Positions 34,685-44,115 of a DNA stretch of 64,000 bases are shown here, one piece after another (position 1 is the stretch's first letter; every line of letters starts with the position of its first letter). Position numbers and translations under genes: made by a program. Under the pieces are notes generated by a model, which saw nothing but the letters and a program-made list of their open reading frames with translations, was not told the origin of the DNA and searched no databases. The stretch is from ARK-14 sp002899805 (GTDB lineage: Archaea > Thermoproteota > Thermoprotei_A > Sulfolobales > Fervidicoccaceae): contig JBAMMC010000005.1 in assembly GCA_039793985.1 (NCBI GenBank), positions 1 to 64,000 on the forward strand, read 5' to 3'.

Positions 34685-35965
34685 GTGAGCTTTTTGCCGT
34701 TGGACGTCGAGAGCATAAGAAGGGACTTCCCGATATTGAATAGGAAGGTTCATGATAAGAGGCTAATATATTTCGACAATGCCGCAACTACTCAGAGGCC
34801 AAAGCAGGTAGTAGAAGCGATAGCTAGATTCTATCTATATAACAATGCGAACGTCCACAGAGGCATGCACACGCTATCTCAGGAAGCCAGCGAAGAGTTC
34901 GAAAGAGCGCACGAAATTGTAGCGAGGTTCATAGGGGCCAGGTCTTGGAGAGAAATTGTACTGACAATGAATACAACTGACTCGATAAATCTCGTAGCAT
35001 GGGGATGGGGACTAGGAAAACTGCGCGAGGGAGATGAGATCCTGCTCACGGTCATGGACCACCACAGCAACATGCTTCCATGGAGAGAAGTTGCTAGAAG
35101 AGTTGGAGCAAAAGTTAAGTACGTCGATATAGATTCTCAGGGAAGGATAAATTACAGAGACTTAGAGGATAAGCTCAGCGAGAGAACAAAGGTTGTAGCA
35201 TTTCCAATGGCCAGCAATGTAGTTGGAACTATCAATGACGTCAGGAGGATAGCGCGTCTAGCACATTCCGTGGGGGCTATTGCTATTGGTGATGGTGCAC
35301 AATACGTTCCCCATGTACCTACGGACGTGAAGACTCTCGAGCTCGACTTTATGGCATTCAGTGGGCACAAGATGCTGGGACCCACTGGCACCGGTATACT
35401 CTGGGGAAGAGAAGAGCTTCTCAATGAAATGCAGCCTTTCAGGGTTGGAGGAGAGACAATTGAAGATGTGACGCTCGATGATGTCATCTGGCAGCCATTA
35501 CCCTGGAGGTTTGAAGCGGGGACCCCAAATATAGCGGGAATGATTGGTCTAGCAGAAGCTGTGAGATATTTGGAGAGGATAGGGATGGAGAACGTCAGAG
35601 CCCACGACGTTGAACTTGTGAGGAAGGCTCTCAAGAGGCTTTCTGAGTTGGGGGGAGATGTTTCTGTGATCGGTCCTCTCAATCCAGAGGAGAGGACCGG
35701 TTTAGTCGCATTCAACATAAAGGACTTGCATTACCACACGGTAGCAAAAGCGTTAGATATGTACGGGATAGCTGTTAGAAGTGGGGGTCACTGCGCCCAT
35801 CCCCTCCACTATAGGCTTGGCATAAAGGGTAGCGTCAGGGCGAGCTTTTACATCTACAATACGGAAGAAGAAATCGATGCTTTCTATGAAGCTCTCAAGA
35901 CGATTATCTCTCTCAGGGAAAGATTAGCTTCCGAACCTGTAGAAGAGGTATGCACTGGTACATGA
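34685..35965 (+). CDS. sufS: Cysteine desulfurase (SufS/CsdA type)
   Basis: PLP enzyme that takes sulfur from cysteine for Fe-S clusters and thiolation. Landmarks: FDNAATTQRPK (30-40), NANVHRGMHTLS, the PLP lysine in FSGHKMLGPTG (Lys229), and the persulfide cysteine in RSGGHCAHPLHY (Cys370). 426 aa, group II pattern. Start GTG at 34685; a TTG at 34694 right after GGTGAG is equally possible. GAAATATAAGA at ~34646-34656 is the likely TATA box. No SufBC in the window. Confidence 0.93.
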   Translation: MSFLPLDVESIRRDFPILNRKVHDKRLIYFDNAATTQRPKQVVEAIARFYLYNNANVHRGMHTLSQEASEEFERAHEIVARFIGARSWREIVLTMNTTDSINLVAWGWGLGKLREGDEILLTVMDHHSNMLPWREVARRVGAKVKYVDIDSQGRINYRDLEDKLSERTKVVAFPMASNVVGTINDVRRIARLAHSVGAIAIGDGAQYVPHVPTDVKTLELDFMAFSGHKMLGPTGTGILWGREELLNEMQPFRVGGETIEDVTLDDVIWQPLPWRFEAGTPNIAGMIGLAEAVRYLERIGMENVRAHDVELVRKALKRLSELGGDVSVIGPLNPEERTGLVAFNIKDLHYHTVAKALDMYGIAVRSGGHCAHPLHYRLGIKGSVRASFYIYNTEEEIDAFYEALKTIISLRERLASEPVEEVCTGT

Positions 35966-36011
35966 TGAGAAGTGAGAAAATGAGTTTTCCATCCCTTTTC
36001 TTCAATGGATG

Positions 36012-36974
36012 CTAAACAGGTATGCATCCCACTCTCTCTGCAGCTTTGAGAATAGGGCGAGCGATGAGAATGGTCCTCAAGTTGTGAGGTAATATTGGGA
36101 GAATGGTTTTTATTCCAACTGGAACGGGGGCCCCGCTCGCCTTTGGGTGTCCCCCTCCACCTAGCTGAAAAGCGATTTCTCTGACATTGCATTTGTTGGA
36201 TCTGAATTCCAGTTTCCCCTTCTCGTTGAGTATCGCAGCAATGTCAGCATCGAACCTGGCTAACATCAGCTGAGCTAAAAGGCTTGCGCTGACCTCAGGC
36301 TCTCTCTTTATCCCGAAAGCGACCTTTATCCCTCTTCTGCTTTCGATGATGACTTCCTTCAAGAACTCGCTCGAATATCTCAACTCAATATCGTGCACTT
36401 CTATGGTCCTTGGCCTGGCTTTCTCCAAAAGTTCTTTCATACTTCCTACATCCATGAAGACTTTGTGGGCTCTTCTCAGCCAATCGATATCTCTGGTGAA
36501 CCCGACGAACCTAACCAGCCATGGTGCATTCTCATCATCGAATCTCCACTCGTCTGCTGAGCAAACCGCTCTGCTCAGCTCTTCCAGGAAACTATCTCCC
36601 TGACTGTACCTGCTAGCTATGCCTGTTGCGCACGTTGATGTATCCACTTCCAGCTCTATTCCAACCGAAGTCGCTTCCTCGATCCAGCTTTTGTCCCATA
36701 TATGATGATCTATCCAAATGACCTGTTTCCCTTTCCTCTTAGCTATGGAAAGGGCTTCTAGGCTGACCTCAATGCTACCAGGATTTGGTCCAAGGTCTGT
36801 TATAGAGATCAGCTCATATTTTTCCATTTCTTTGGACAGTTTATTCAGAGTCGAGTGAAGTGAGTCTGGCTCCGTGAAGACAACTTCATATTCTACTATA
36901 TTGCGGGACCTCAAAAATGCTGCTGATGAGGCTACCCCATCCAAATCGGTGTGAGTGATGGAGAGAGCCTTCAA
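36012..36974 (-). CDS. DHH-family phosphoesterase
   Basis: Two-domain DHH/DHHA1 phosphoesterase. SITHTDLDGVASSAAF carries the first metal aspartates, IWIDHHIWDKSW the DHH motif, and QLGGGGHPKASGAPVP the DHHA1 nucleic-acid or nucleotide-binding loop. Relatives degrade short RNA, pAp or cyclic dinucleotides. TTG start at 36974 follows AAGGATGAT and lies 4 nt after the ABC ATPase stop; an ATG at 37034 would run 56 bp into that gene. Last gene of the sugar-transporter operon. Confidence 0.82.
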   Translation of the reverse strand: MKALSITHTDLDGVASSAAFLRSRNIVEYEVVFTEPDSLHSTLNKLSKEMEKYELISITDLGPNPGSIEVSLEALSIAKRKGKQVIWIDHHIWDKSWIEEATSVGIELEVDTSTCATGIASRYSQGDSFLEELSRAVCSADEWRFDDENAPWLVRFVGFTRDIDWLRRAHKVFMDVGSMKELLEKARPRTIEVHDIELRYSSEFLKEVIIESRRGIKVAFGIKREPEVSASLLAQLMLARFDADIAAILNEKGKLEFRSNKCNVREIAFQLGGGGHPKASGAPVPVGIKTILPILPHNLRTILIARPILKAAERVGCIPV

Positions 36975-36978
36975 GGTA

Positions 36979-37968
36979 TCATCCTTGAGTAGCGACTCCG
37001 TCCTTGAAGAGAATAAGTGAAGATATTGGCACATCTATATGCACAATGTCTCCTTCCTTCCAGCCCTCGTCGGGCTTCACCCTGACTAGAACCAGCCTCC
37101 CCTCCTCTATCTCTATTTCTATAAGCTTGTAAGACCCCAGATACTGAAGCCTCTTTACTTTTCCCTTCAAGATGCCTTCGTTATTGGAAAGCCTAGCATC
37201 TTCGGGCCTGAATCCGACAGAATCTGCATTGTTAATCCCCAATAGCTTCGCCGGAAGTAGGTTGCTATATCCTATGAAGTTAAAGACGAAGATGTCTTTC
37301 GGTTTCCTGTATATTTCGAAAGGGCTCCCGCTTTGGACTATCTTTCCGGCATTGAGCAGCATTATGTTGTCGGCTATTGACATTGCCTCTTCCTGGTCAT
37401 GGGTGACGTGGATGACAGTCATTTCCAGCTCTCTCTGTAGTTCCTTCAAGAATCCCCTGACCTCGATCCTTATCCTGGCATCGAGGTTGCTCAGTGGCTC
37501 ATCGAGCAGAAGTATCCTCGGCTCCTTAACGAGAGCTCTGGCTATCGCAACTCTCTGCTGCTGTCCTCCTGAGAGCTGGGAAGGGTACTTTTCCAGTTCG
37601 CCCGCTATTCCCAGTATTTCTGCGACTCTTTTGATCCTCTTATCTATTTCCTCTTTGCTCATCTTCTTAATTTTGAGGGGCACAGCTATATTCTCATAGG
37701 CTGTGAGATGAGGATATAGAGCGTAGTTCTGGAACACTAGACCTATGTTTCTCTTGAACGGCGGAAGATCTGTTATGTCCTCATCGTCGAGAAGTATTCT
37801 TCCTGAATCAGGAAATTCGAGCCCAGCAATTATCCTCAGCGTCGTTGTCTTTCCTGAACCGCTTGGACCGAGAACAACGTTATAGCTCTTGTCCATGAAC
37901 GTATATTCATCTATCGCGAGCTCGAACTTTCCGTACTTCTTCCTAATGTTCTGAAGTCTGAGCGGCAA
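36979..37968 (-). CDS. ABC transporter ATPase, MalK/UgpC-like
   Basis: Energises the importer encoded just upstream. Walker A GPSGSGKTTT, Q-loop VFQNYALYPHLT, signature LSGGQQQRVAIARAL, Walker B ILLLDEPLSNLDAR and H-loop VIHVTHDQEEAM are complete. After residue ~240 an OB-type regulatory domain follows (LLGINNADSVGFRPEDARLS), as in sugar importers. 329 aa. Starts 3 bp after the permease gene. Confidence 0.92.
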   Translation of the reverse strand: MPLRLQNIRKKYGKFELAIDEYTFMDKSYNVVLGPSGSGKTTTLRIIAGLEFPDSGRILLDDEDITDLPPFKRNIGLVFQNYALYPHLTAYENIAVPLKIKKMSKEEIDKRIKRVAEILGIAGELEKYPSQLSGGQQQRVAIARALVKEPRILLLDEPLSNLDARIRIEVRGFLKELQRELEMTVIHVTHDQEEAMSIADNIMLLNAGKIVQSGSPFEIYRKPKDIFVFNFIGYSNLLPAKLLGINNADSVGFRPEDARLSNNEGILKGKVKRLQYLGSYKLIEIEIEEGRLVLVRVKPDEGWKEGDIVHIDVPISSLILFKDGVATQG

Positions 37969-37971
37969 ATC

Positions 37972-39657
37972 TCAAACCCCTCCTGAACCCCATATTTTCT
38001 GCAAGTTGTTCCTTCCGAAATACAAGAGAATCAGCGGAGGTATGGAGCTGATAACTCCTGCTGCAGCCACACCTCCATAGCTCATGGAGACAGGACTCAT
38101 CAAAAGCCCTATGAATATTGAGAAGGTCTGGGCTCCAGAGAATGAGAGAGGATGGGAGAGATCGTATGGGGAATAGGTGAATGCTAAGGGAAAAACAAGC
38201 GCTCCCCATGAATAGAGGAAGGCGTAGATCGCAGCAACGCTCAAACCACTCTTGCTCAATGGAATTACTGTGCGTATGAATGTTCTCAGGGGATTTAGCC
38301 CATCCATCTGTGAGGCCTCCTCAAGCTGCTTGGGAAATTTAAGGTAATAGTTGTAGAGTATCCATGTAGTTACTGGAATAGTCATAATAGGATATGTTAG
38401 CATCAGAGCCCACCAAGTGTTTATGATCCCAAGATATTTCAGTATAGCGAAGAGAGGTATTATGTAGATGAGTGTTGGAGTCGCATTCAAATATAGAATG
38501 TAAATGAGCAGCTTTCTACCTCCAGTCTTATGAAGAGCCATGGTATATGCCAGTGGTGCTGATAGAACAAGCGTAGTCAAAGTGTTAATTGAGGAAACTG
38601 CCAGCGTGGTTATTATGTAGGGAAGACCATCGCCGAACATGAGCATGTAGTTTGCTGAAGAGAAAGTTTTGGGGATAACTGTTGGGGGTATACTTATGAG
38701 TTCAATTGGAGTTTTGAGGGAGACAGCAATCACCCAATACATTGGGACAATGAAGAAGAACAAGTAGAGGGCCATCACAACTTTATGTACCCATGCGGGA
38801 AGATCTGAGCTGGGCAGAAATGATGGTGCTGGGAACTTGACGAATTTTCTCGAGCCGAGCGCTCTTATATAAATGACAGATAGAGCGGTTGAGATTATGC
38901 TCATGAGAACTATGATAGCTGCAGCATAGCCAGGAACTCCAGAGTAGAACTGATCGAAGGCGTAATATGCGAGGTTATCCAAGATGCGCGGTCCTGCCTG
39001 CGATGTACCGATGTAGATAGGATCGAATGTGAAGAGTCCCGTTATCGTCATAAGCACGAAAGCTGCCATGATCTGGGGAACTATGAGCGGGAGATCGATC
39101 ATCATCAGTTTCTTTGCTCCCCTTATTCCGTCTACGCTGGCGGCGGCCTCGATCTCCTTCGGTATAGATGCCAGTCCCGAATATATAATGAGGGTGGCCA
39201 TAGGAAGGCTCCTCCAAACATTCACGAGCACTACTGTCCATATGGAGGACGCAAGGTTCTCTTTCGTGAAATAGTACGCTAACCCGAAGAATGGGTTTAT
39301 CATCAAGTACCACATGCTAGCAGCTGTGACTGGGGGGATGAATGCTGGGAGCATTATGAGGAAGAGCCACTTGTTTCCAACCCTCTTCAGAGCTACAGCT
39401 AGAGGTATTGCTAGCAACACATCGAGGACTGGAGTACTTATCATATATAGAAGAGTGTTCGAGGTTATTCTGAGGAGGTAGGGATCCTTCTGGAACCAGA
39501 GATAGTTATCCAGACCCGTATAATGAAGATTTCCCAGCACGTCCTGCGTATAGAGGCTCAGAATGAAGTTGCTCAAGATAGGATAGATTGTGAATATGAA
39601 AAGGTAAGCTACGGCTGGGATTGAGAGTAAAAAAATGTATTTGTTTATTTTCCTCAT
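37972..39657 (-). CDS. Fused dual permease of a sugar-type ABC importer
   Basis: One 561-aa chain holding two complete CUT1-type permeases. The first half (to ~residue 270) has six hydrophobic segments and the coupling loop EAAASVDGIRGAKKLMMIDL; the second half (from ~295) has six more and EEASQMDGLNPLRTFIRTVI. In most sugar importers these are two proteins (MalF and MalG types). ATG at 39657 is preceded by GAGGAGGT, 8 nt away; a start at 39702 would overlap the binding-protein gene by 31 bp. Middle gene of the operon. Confidence 0.87.
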   Translation of the reverse strand: MRKINKYIFLLSIPAVAYLFIFTIYPILSNFILSLYTQDVLGNLHYTGLDNYLWFQKDPYLLRITSNTLLYMISTPVLDVLLAIPLAVALKRVGNKWLFLIMLPAFIPPVTAASMWYLMINPFFGLAYYFTKENLASSIWTVVLVNVWRSLPMATLIIYSGLASIPKEIEAAASVDGIRGAKKLMMIDLPLIVPQIMAAFVLMTITGLFTFDPIYIGTSQAGPRILDNLAYYAFDQFYSGVPGYAAAIIVLMSIISTALSVIYIRALGSRKFVKFPAPSFLPSSDLPAWVHKVVMALYLFFFIVPMYWVIAVSLKTPIELISIPPTVIPKTFSSANYMLMFGDGLPYIITTLAVSSINTLTTLVLSAPLAYTMALHKTGGRKLLIYILYLNATPTLIYIIPLFAILKYLGIINTWWALMLTYPIMTIPVTTWILYNYYLKFPKQLEEASQMDGLNPLRTFIRTVIPLSKSGLSVAAIYAFLYSWGALVFPLAFTYSPYDLSHPLSFSGAQTFSIFIGLLMSPVSMSYGGVAAAGVISSIPPLILLYFGRNNLQKIWGSGGV

Positions 39658-39671
39658 TGTGAGGAACCTCC

Positions 39672-41186
39672 TCAAGATGATACCTTCATCAGCTTTACCC
39701 ACTGTTCAGCTATATAGTTCATCGCATATTCAGCAGTGATCTTTCCGCGGAAGTAGTCGGCAGCTGTATTGATGAAAATCGGCCTGAGATCGGTGAAGAA
39801 GTTAGTTATGTAGTTGACGAGAGCCATCCTCTTCAGGTCCGGGATCGTCATCTCCTTCAGCAGAGGTATGAAGTTAGCAACCCATGCGGTCTTATCCACC
39901 TGTGCCGCTACTGTCATCCCGGAGAATGTGGCTGGCAGGAATCCATAGAGTTCCGCTCCTTTCTTATATTCCTGCGGAGTCATCATGAAGGCAATGAACT
40001 GAGCTGCCAGATCCGGGTCCTTCGAGTTCGGGTTTATTCCTATGAAGGTTGGAGCCTGACCGGTTGCCACGCTTGGTAGCGGTGCGATTCCTATGTTGCC
40101 AGCTACTTTAGATACAGAGGCGTTGTTATAGATCGGTATGAAGCTTGTCCATGCCGCCACCATTGCGTAGTCTCCTGTCAAGAATAGATCCCTGAGCTGG
40201 TCGTACTCCATAGCTTGTTGATCGATAGGTGGCTCGAACTGTATGAGAGCTTTGTGAGTCTTCAGGGCCTGGATTCCAGCAGTGCAGTTTATCGTCGGGA
40301 CTATTGTCCCATTCACTTGCTTAAAGAATGCCCAATATCCCTGAACAGGGACTCCCTGAGCAGATGCCGCTGGAACTGCTGTGCACGAATCATTGAGAGC
40401 ATAGGTGAAGAATATGGCAACATAGCCGTTGAATATAGACTGAGTGAGACCATCTGGGAACAGAAGCGCGTATTTTGTTATTCCCTTGGACTGGATGAAT
40501 TGGGCTGCAGTTATTAGCTTGTCCCAAGTATCCCATTTAGTCGGATCAAATGGAAAACCGTATTTACTCTCGAATTCGCTCTTCAAGCTCTGATTGGCAA
40601 ATATGCTCTTCTGATATACTAAAGCATATCCGAAGACCTGCTGGAATGGGACACCGGAGATTTTGACTATACCTCCTTGGCTATCTAGGAGGTAAGTGGG
40701 CAATAGAGTTGAAGGTGGTATGTCGCTGAGATTGAAGACGCCCTTTGTGAAGTAGGGTCTCACGTCAAGCAAGTAGGGTCCAATGGTTGAGGCCTGCGAT
40801 GGGTAATAGATGATTAGATCTGGAGATGGATTCTGGTTTCTCAGAGAGGTCAGAGCCGTAGTGACGAGCTGTGCATAGGGAACAGGCTGAACTTGAACCG
40901 TGACCTTAGGATACTTTGCCATGAAGTCGTTGGCAACCATCTGAATGAACGGCAAGAGGGTGGGGTCTCCCGAAGGCACCAAGACGGTTAGAGAGCCTGA
41001 AGGCTGGGGACTCGTCGCCGTTGGGGTTGTCGTTGAGGGCGATGTGGTTGTAGTTGCAGGAGGTGTGGTTGTTGAGGGTGCTCCACCCCTCATGGCAAGA
41101 TATGCCCCGGCTACAGCTACTATCAGAACCACGACAACTATAGCTACTAGGGCTGATGTGGAAATTCCTCTGGTTCGAGACATCAA
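39672..41186 (-). CDS. Extracellular solute-binding protein, family 1 (sugar type)
   Basis: Captures the substrate outside the cell for the fused permease. The N-terminus is a membrane anchor (STSALVAIVVVVLIVAVAGA, residues ~9-28) followed by a Thr/Ser/Pro stretch (~36-62) that is likely O-glycosylated and tethers it to the membrane. The body has SLTVLVPSGDPTLLPFI, SPDLIIYYPS and the family-1 segment GIAPLPS...ATGQAPTFIG. 504 aa. A CATTTTATAG box and AAGGTG ribosome site precede the ATG at 41186. First gene of the operon. Confidence 0.88.
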   Translation of the reverse strand: MMSRTRGISTSALVAIVVVVLIVAVAGAYLAMRGGAPSTTTPPATTTTSPSTTTPTATSPQPSGSLTVLVPSGDPTLLPFIQMVANDFMAKYPKVTVQVQPVPYAQLVTTALTSLRNQNPSPDLIIYYPSQASTIGPYLLDVRPYFTKGVFNLSDIPPSTLLPTYLLDSQGGIVKISGVPFQQVFGYALVYQKSIFANQSLKSEFESKYGFPFDPTKWDTWDKLITAAQFIQSKGITKYALLFPDGLTQSIFNGYVAIFFTYALNDSCTAVPAASAQGVPVQGYWAFFKQVNGTIVPTINCTAGIQALKTHKALIQFEPPIDQQAMEYDQLRDLFLTGDYAMVAAWTSFIPIYNNASVSKVAGNIGIAPLPSVATGQAPTFIGINPNSKDPDLAAQFIAFMMTPQEYKKGAELYGFLPATFSGMTVAAQVDKTAWVANFIPLLKEMTIPDLKRMALVNYITNFFTDLRPIFINTAADYFRGKITAEYAMNYIAEQWVKLMKVSS

Positions 41187-41326
41187 ATTTCACCTTATGG
41201 TTTCAAGTTTAAGGGAAGTACTATAAAATGATTTTCTCATTTTTTCTGCAGTTACCGATTTGATTTATCTTTATGAGCTATATCAACAATATTGAAAATG
41301 GAAAATAATTCAGATCATTCTCCATT

Positions 41327-42958
41327 TTATGCTGTTGGTGTTACTTCTGGTATTACCATTTTACTGACTTTTGAGAATATCCAGGTAGTTAACATAGTGA
41401 GGGCAATCAACACTGTAGTCAATGCCGCCCCATCTCCGAAGAACCCTTCGGAGAACATCATGAAGGCAACAACTATTGCTGTCTCGATTTGGACTGATAA
41501 GATGGCGCTCGCACTGAGCTCCTTAACAGAGCTATTGAAAACGAATATCCATGAGCTAAGTATTGCCCTCATTGTTATGGGAAGTACAATTCCCTTCAAA
41601 GTCCTCAGAAAGCTTACACCGTGTATTCTGGAAGCTTCCTCGAGGGATTCATCTATTTGCATCAAGGTAGATTCCAGCGTTCGGGTAGCGTATGGAAGGA
41701 ATCTTATCAGAAAAGCGATCAGCAACATAACCCACGTTCCATATATAATTGGGTAAATTCTCCCACTAGCAACTATCAATCCAACTCCTATCACGAGTCC
41801 TGGGATGCTGAATGGGAGAAATATCACATAATCAACCAGTTTCGATTCTCTCCCCCTGCCTCTCACGGACATGTATGCTATAAGAAGTCCCAATAAAGAG
41901 GCGAACGTCGCAGCCAAAACGCTGACCAGAATTGTTATCCAAAGGGCATTCAGCACCCTCCCCATGCTGAGAACTCTCGCGAAGTGATCTAGCCCTAGAT
42001 TTTCTGATGTAATGGGGAGGCCAATGGTTTTTATGAAGGAACCGAAAACTACTGAGGCTATAGGGAGATATACCAGACTCAAAATAGCTAGAATCATGGC
42101 AATTCCGATCCTGCTTCTCTGCTTAGCTTCAATTCTGGCAGTTTTCCCAGTTATAGCGACATACCTTTTTTCTTTCAGAACGAAGTAGTTGAGAGCCAAA
42201 AGGCTTATACCAATTGCTGAGAGGATGAGAGAAAGAGCTTCCGCCAGCTCATACTCTATTGGAGCAACTGTCATAAATGAGTAAATCATCGTCGTTAAAA
42301 CAGGGTAACCGACAGGGATCCCCAGGACTGCTGGTGCTCCAAATTCAGATATGGAATAAGCAAATGATAGAATAAAGCCAGAAAGTATATGTGGCCTGAG
42401 AAGGGGAAGTATTATCTTCGTTGAGATCGCTCTTGGAGGGATCCCGTGTATCTTCGCCGCTTCTTCTAGCTCCGGGTTCAAGTTCTTCAGACCAGTATAA
42501 ATGCTGAGCAACGCGAGGGGGTAGTTGTGAAGGGCGAAGATCAAGATCATGCTGATAGGTCCATACGGCTGTATTGGACTAGAGATGCCGAAGATCCTTT
42601 CGAAGAAGCCGTTTTTAGTCCATAGGAGGACCCAGCCTATAGCCATGGCGAACGATGGCATGATATAAGGACCTGTGAGAAGGGATAATAGGAAATCTTC
42701 CTTAGGTAGATTCCTCCTAGCAAGAAGCCAAGCCAGTCCAAGTCCAATGAAGGTCGCCAAAAGGGCAGAAAGCCCACAAACAACCAATGAATTTTCAAGT
42801 GGCACCTCGAGGTAGTAAGGCTTAGAGAGGAGGACTTCCAGCTTATTGCTTTGATAAATACCAAGATATAGAACGTCGTAAACTATGAAAGCTATTGGAG
42901 GTAGAATGAGGAAAAAAACGATTATTATGAGGGGTATCTTTATTGAGTCTGGAACCAT
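41327..42958 (-). CDS. FbpB-like ABC permease (two permease units)
   Basis: 543 aa with about 12 membrane segments and two coupling loops: EEAAKIHGIPPRAISTKIIL in the first half and EEASRIHGVSFLRTLKGIVL in the second. This duplicated layout is normal for the ferric-iron/FbpB family. It starts 20 bp after the binding-protein gene on the same strand and would pair with it and with the divergent ATPase at 44116. Whether the cargo is iron is inference. Confidence 0.87.
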   Translation of the reverse strand: MVPDSIKIPLIIIVFFLILPPIAFIVYDVLYLGIYQSNKLEVLLSKPYYLEVPLENSLVVCGLSALLATFIGLGLAWLLARRNLPKEDFLLSLLTGPYIMPSFAMAIGWVLLWTKNGFFERIFGISSPIQPYGPISMILIFALHNYPLALLSIYTGLKNLNPELEEAAKIHGIPPRAISTKIILPLLRPHILSGFILSFAYSISEFGAPAVLGIPVGYPVLTTMIYSFMTVAPIEYELAEALSLILSAIGISLLALNYFVLKEKRYVAITGKTARIEAKQRSRIGIAMILAILSLVYLPIASVVFGSFIKTIGLPITSENLGLDHFARVLSMGRVLNALWITILVSVLAATFASLLGLLIAYMSVRGRGRESKLVDYVIFLPFSIPGLVIGVGLIVASGRIYPIIYGTWVMLLIAFLIRFLPYATRTLESTLMQIDESLEEASRIHGVSFLRTLKGIVLPITMRAILSSWIFVFNSSVKELSASAILSVQIETAIVVAFMMFSEGFFGDGAALTTVLIALTMLTTWIFSKVSKMVIPEVTPTA

Positions 42959-42978
42959 CAGATCTCCCCGAAAACCGC

Positions 42979-44049
42979 TTAGCCTCCGAAGATCGCCGTC
43001 CAGTTATCCCTCAGCCCAGATACGTAGGGCTGCAGGTCATTGATATTGGCTTCAAATGTCTTCATTTGGTTCAGTGGTGGAAGCCCTGGAGGAGTTGGAC
43101 CATCCGTTCTGCTCGAATAGGTATAAGCATTGGCGAGTGAAATGGCAGCCTGCTTGCTCAATAGATACCTCAAAAGCAGTGTAGCATCTGAGAAGTGCTT
43201 TGTTCCGTTAATTATCCCGATTGGACTTGGAATGATGATTGCTCCCTCGTTTGGTATAGTGTAGTTTAGGTTCGTGTAGGTCTTCAAGTACATGGTCAGA
43301 GTAACACCAACCGGGCGCTCGCCCGTAGCGACGGATCTGGCAACGTCTGGGACGTCTTGGACAACCAGTGGATTGTTTGCTTTCAGCTGCTTGAAATAGT
43401 CCCATCCGTATTTAGAGACTAGAGCTAGGACTGAATACTGCCAAGATCCGGATACCATTGGGTTAGCTATGACTATCTTGTCTTTCCATTGCGGTTGAAG
43501 AAGTTCCTGCCAGGACTTAGGTGGGTTGGAAACAAGAGCAGGATTGTATACTATAATCATTACTAGAAGTCTCCCCATGACGTAATATCCATTTGGGTCT
43601 TTGTACTGGCTTGGTATACTGTTCATTTCTGGAACTGTTGGCAACTTAGCTATGAGACCGTTGTCCATCAAAGTCTTGAAATCGAAGTACCCAGCCAGAT
43701 ATACGAGGTCGGCCTTGACGCTTCCGGCTTTCTGTTCGGCTAAAATTTTCGCCACAACGCTTCCAGAACCGGCCCTATAATAGTCGAGCTTTGAATAGTT
43801 GGCAAAGTAGGTGTTCCAATCTTTGACCCATCCATCCATTATTTCCTGCGGAATGGAAGTATACATCATGACGCTTCCCGTCAAATCCGCAGGAACCTCG
43901 ATGGTTTCCCCCGTTGACATTGTCACGGATGCTACAGCTTTACCTGTTCCTGCGGTTCTCTCATAGAGGTAGTAAGCAACTCCAACAGCGATAACTATTA
44001 CCAAGATCGCAACTATTCCTAAAGTTGTTTTTGATGCCATAAGTCCCAC
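42979..44049 (-). CDS. FbpA-like extracellular binding protein
   Basis: 356 aa with an N-terminal signal or anchor (ASKTTLGIVAILVIVIAVGV) and an FbpA/family 1 body: VMMYTSIPQEIMDGWVKDWN, ADLVYLAGYFDFKTLMDNGL, WQELLQPQWKDKIVIANP, and a C-terminal HFSDATLLLRYLLSKQAA. Proteins of this group bind ferric iron, thiamine, phosphonates or small acids; the ligand is not certain here. Divergent from the ATPase gene across a 66-bp region. Confidence 0.85.
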   Translation of the reverse strand: MGLMASKTTLGIVAILVIVIAVGVAYYLYERTAGTGKAVASVTMSTGETIEVPADLTGSVMMYTSIPQEIMDGWVKDWNTYFANYSKLDYYRAGSGSVVAKILAEQKAGSVKADLVYLAGYFDFKTLMDNGLIAKLPTVPEMNSIPSQYKDPNGYYVMGRLLVMIIVYNPALVSNPPKSWQELLQPQWKDKIVIANPMVSGSWQYSVLALVSKYGWDYFKQLKANNPLVVQDVPDVARSVATGERPVGVTLTMYLKTYTNLNYTIPNEGAIIIPSPIGIINGTKHFSDATLLLRYLLSKQAAISLANAYTYSSRTDGPTPPGLPPLNQMKTFEANINDLQPYVSGLRDNWTAIFGG

Positions 44050-44072
44050 TACCCTAGAAATTTTTATTAAAA

Positions 44073-44096
44073 TATTTAGTCAACTTTTTCTAAATA
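44073..44096. promoter_or_regulatory. Inverted repeat in the divergent transporter promoter
   Basis: TATTTAG-N10-CTAAATA, perfect 7-bp arms, lies centrally in the 66 bp between the binding-protein and ATPase genes. It overlaps the TATA-like sequences of both directions, so one regulator could control both. Confidence 0.45.
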
Positions 44097-44115
44097 AATA
44101 TTTGGTTGGTAGGCA

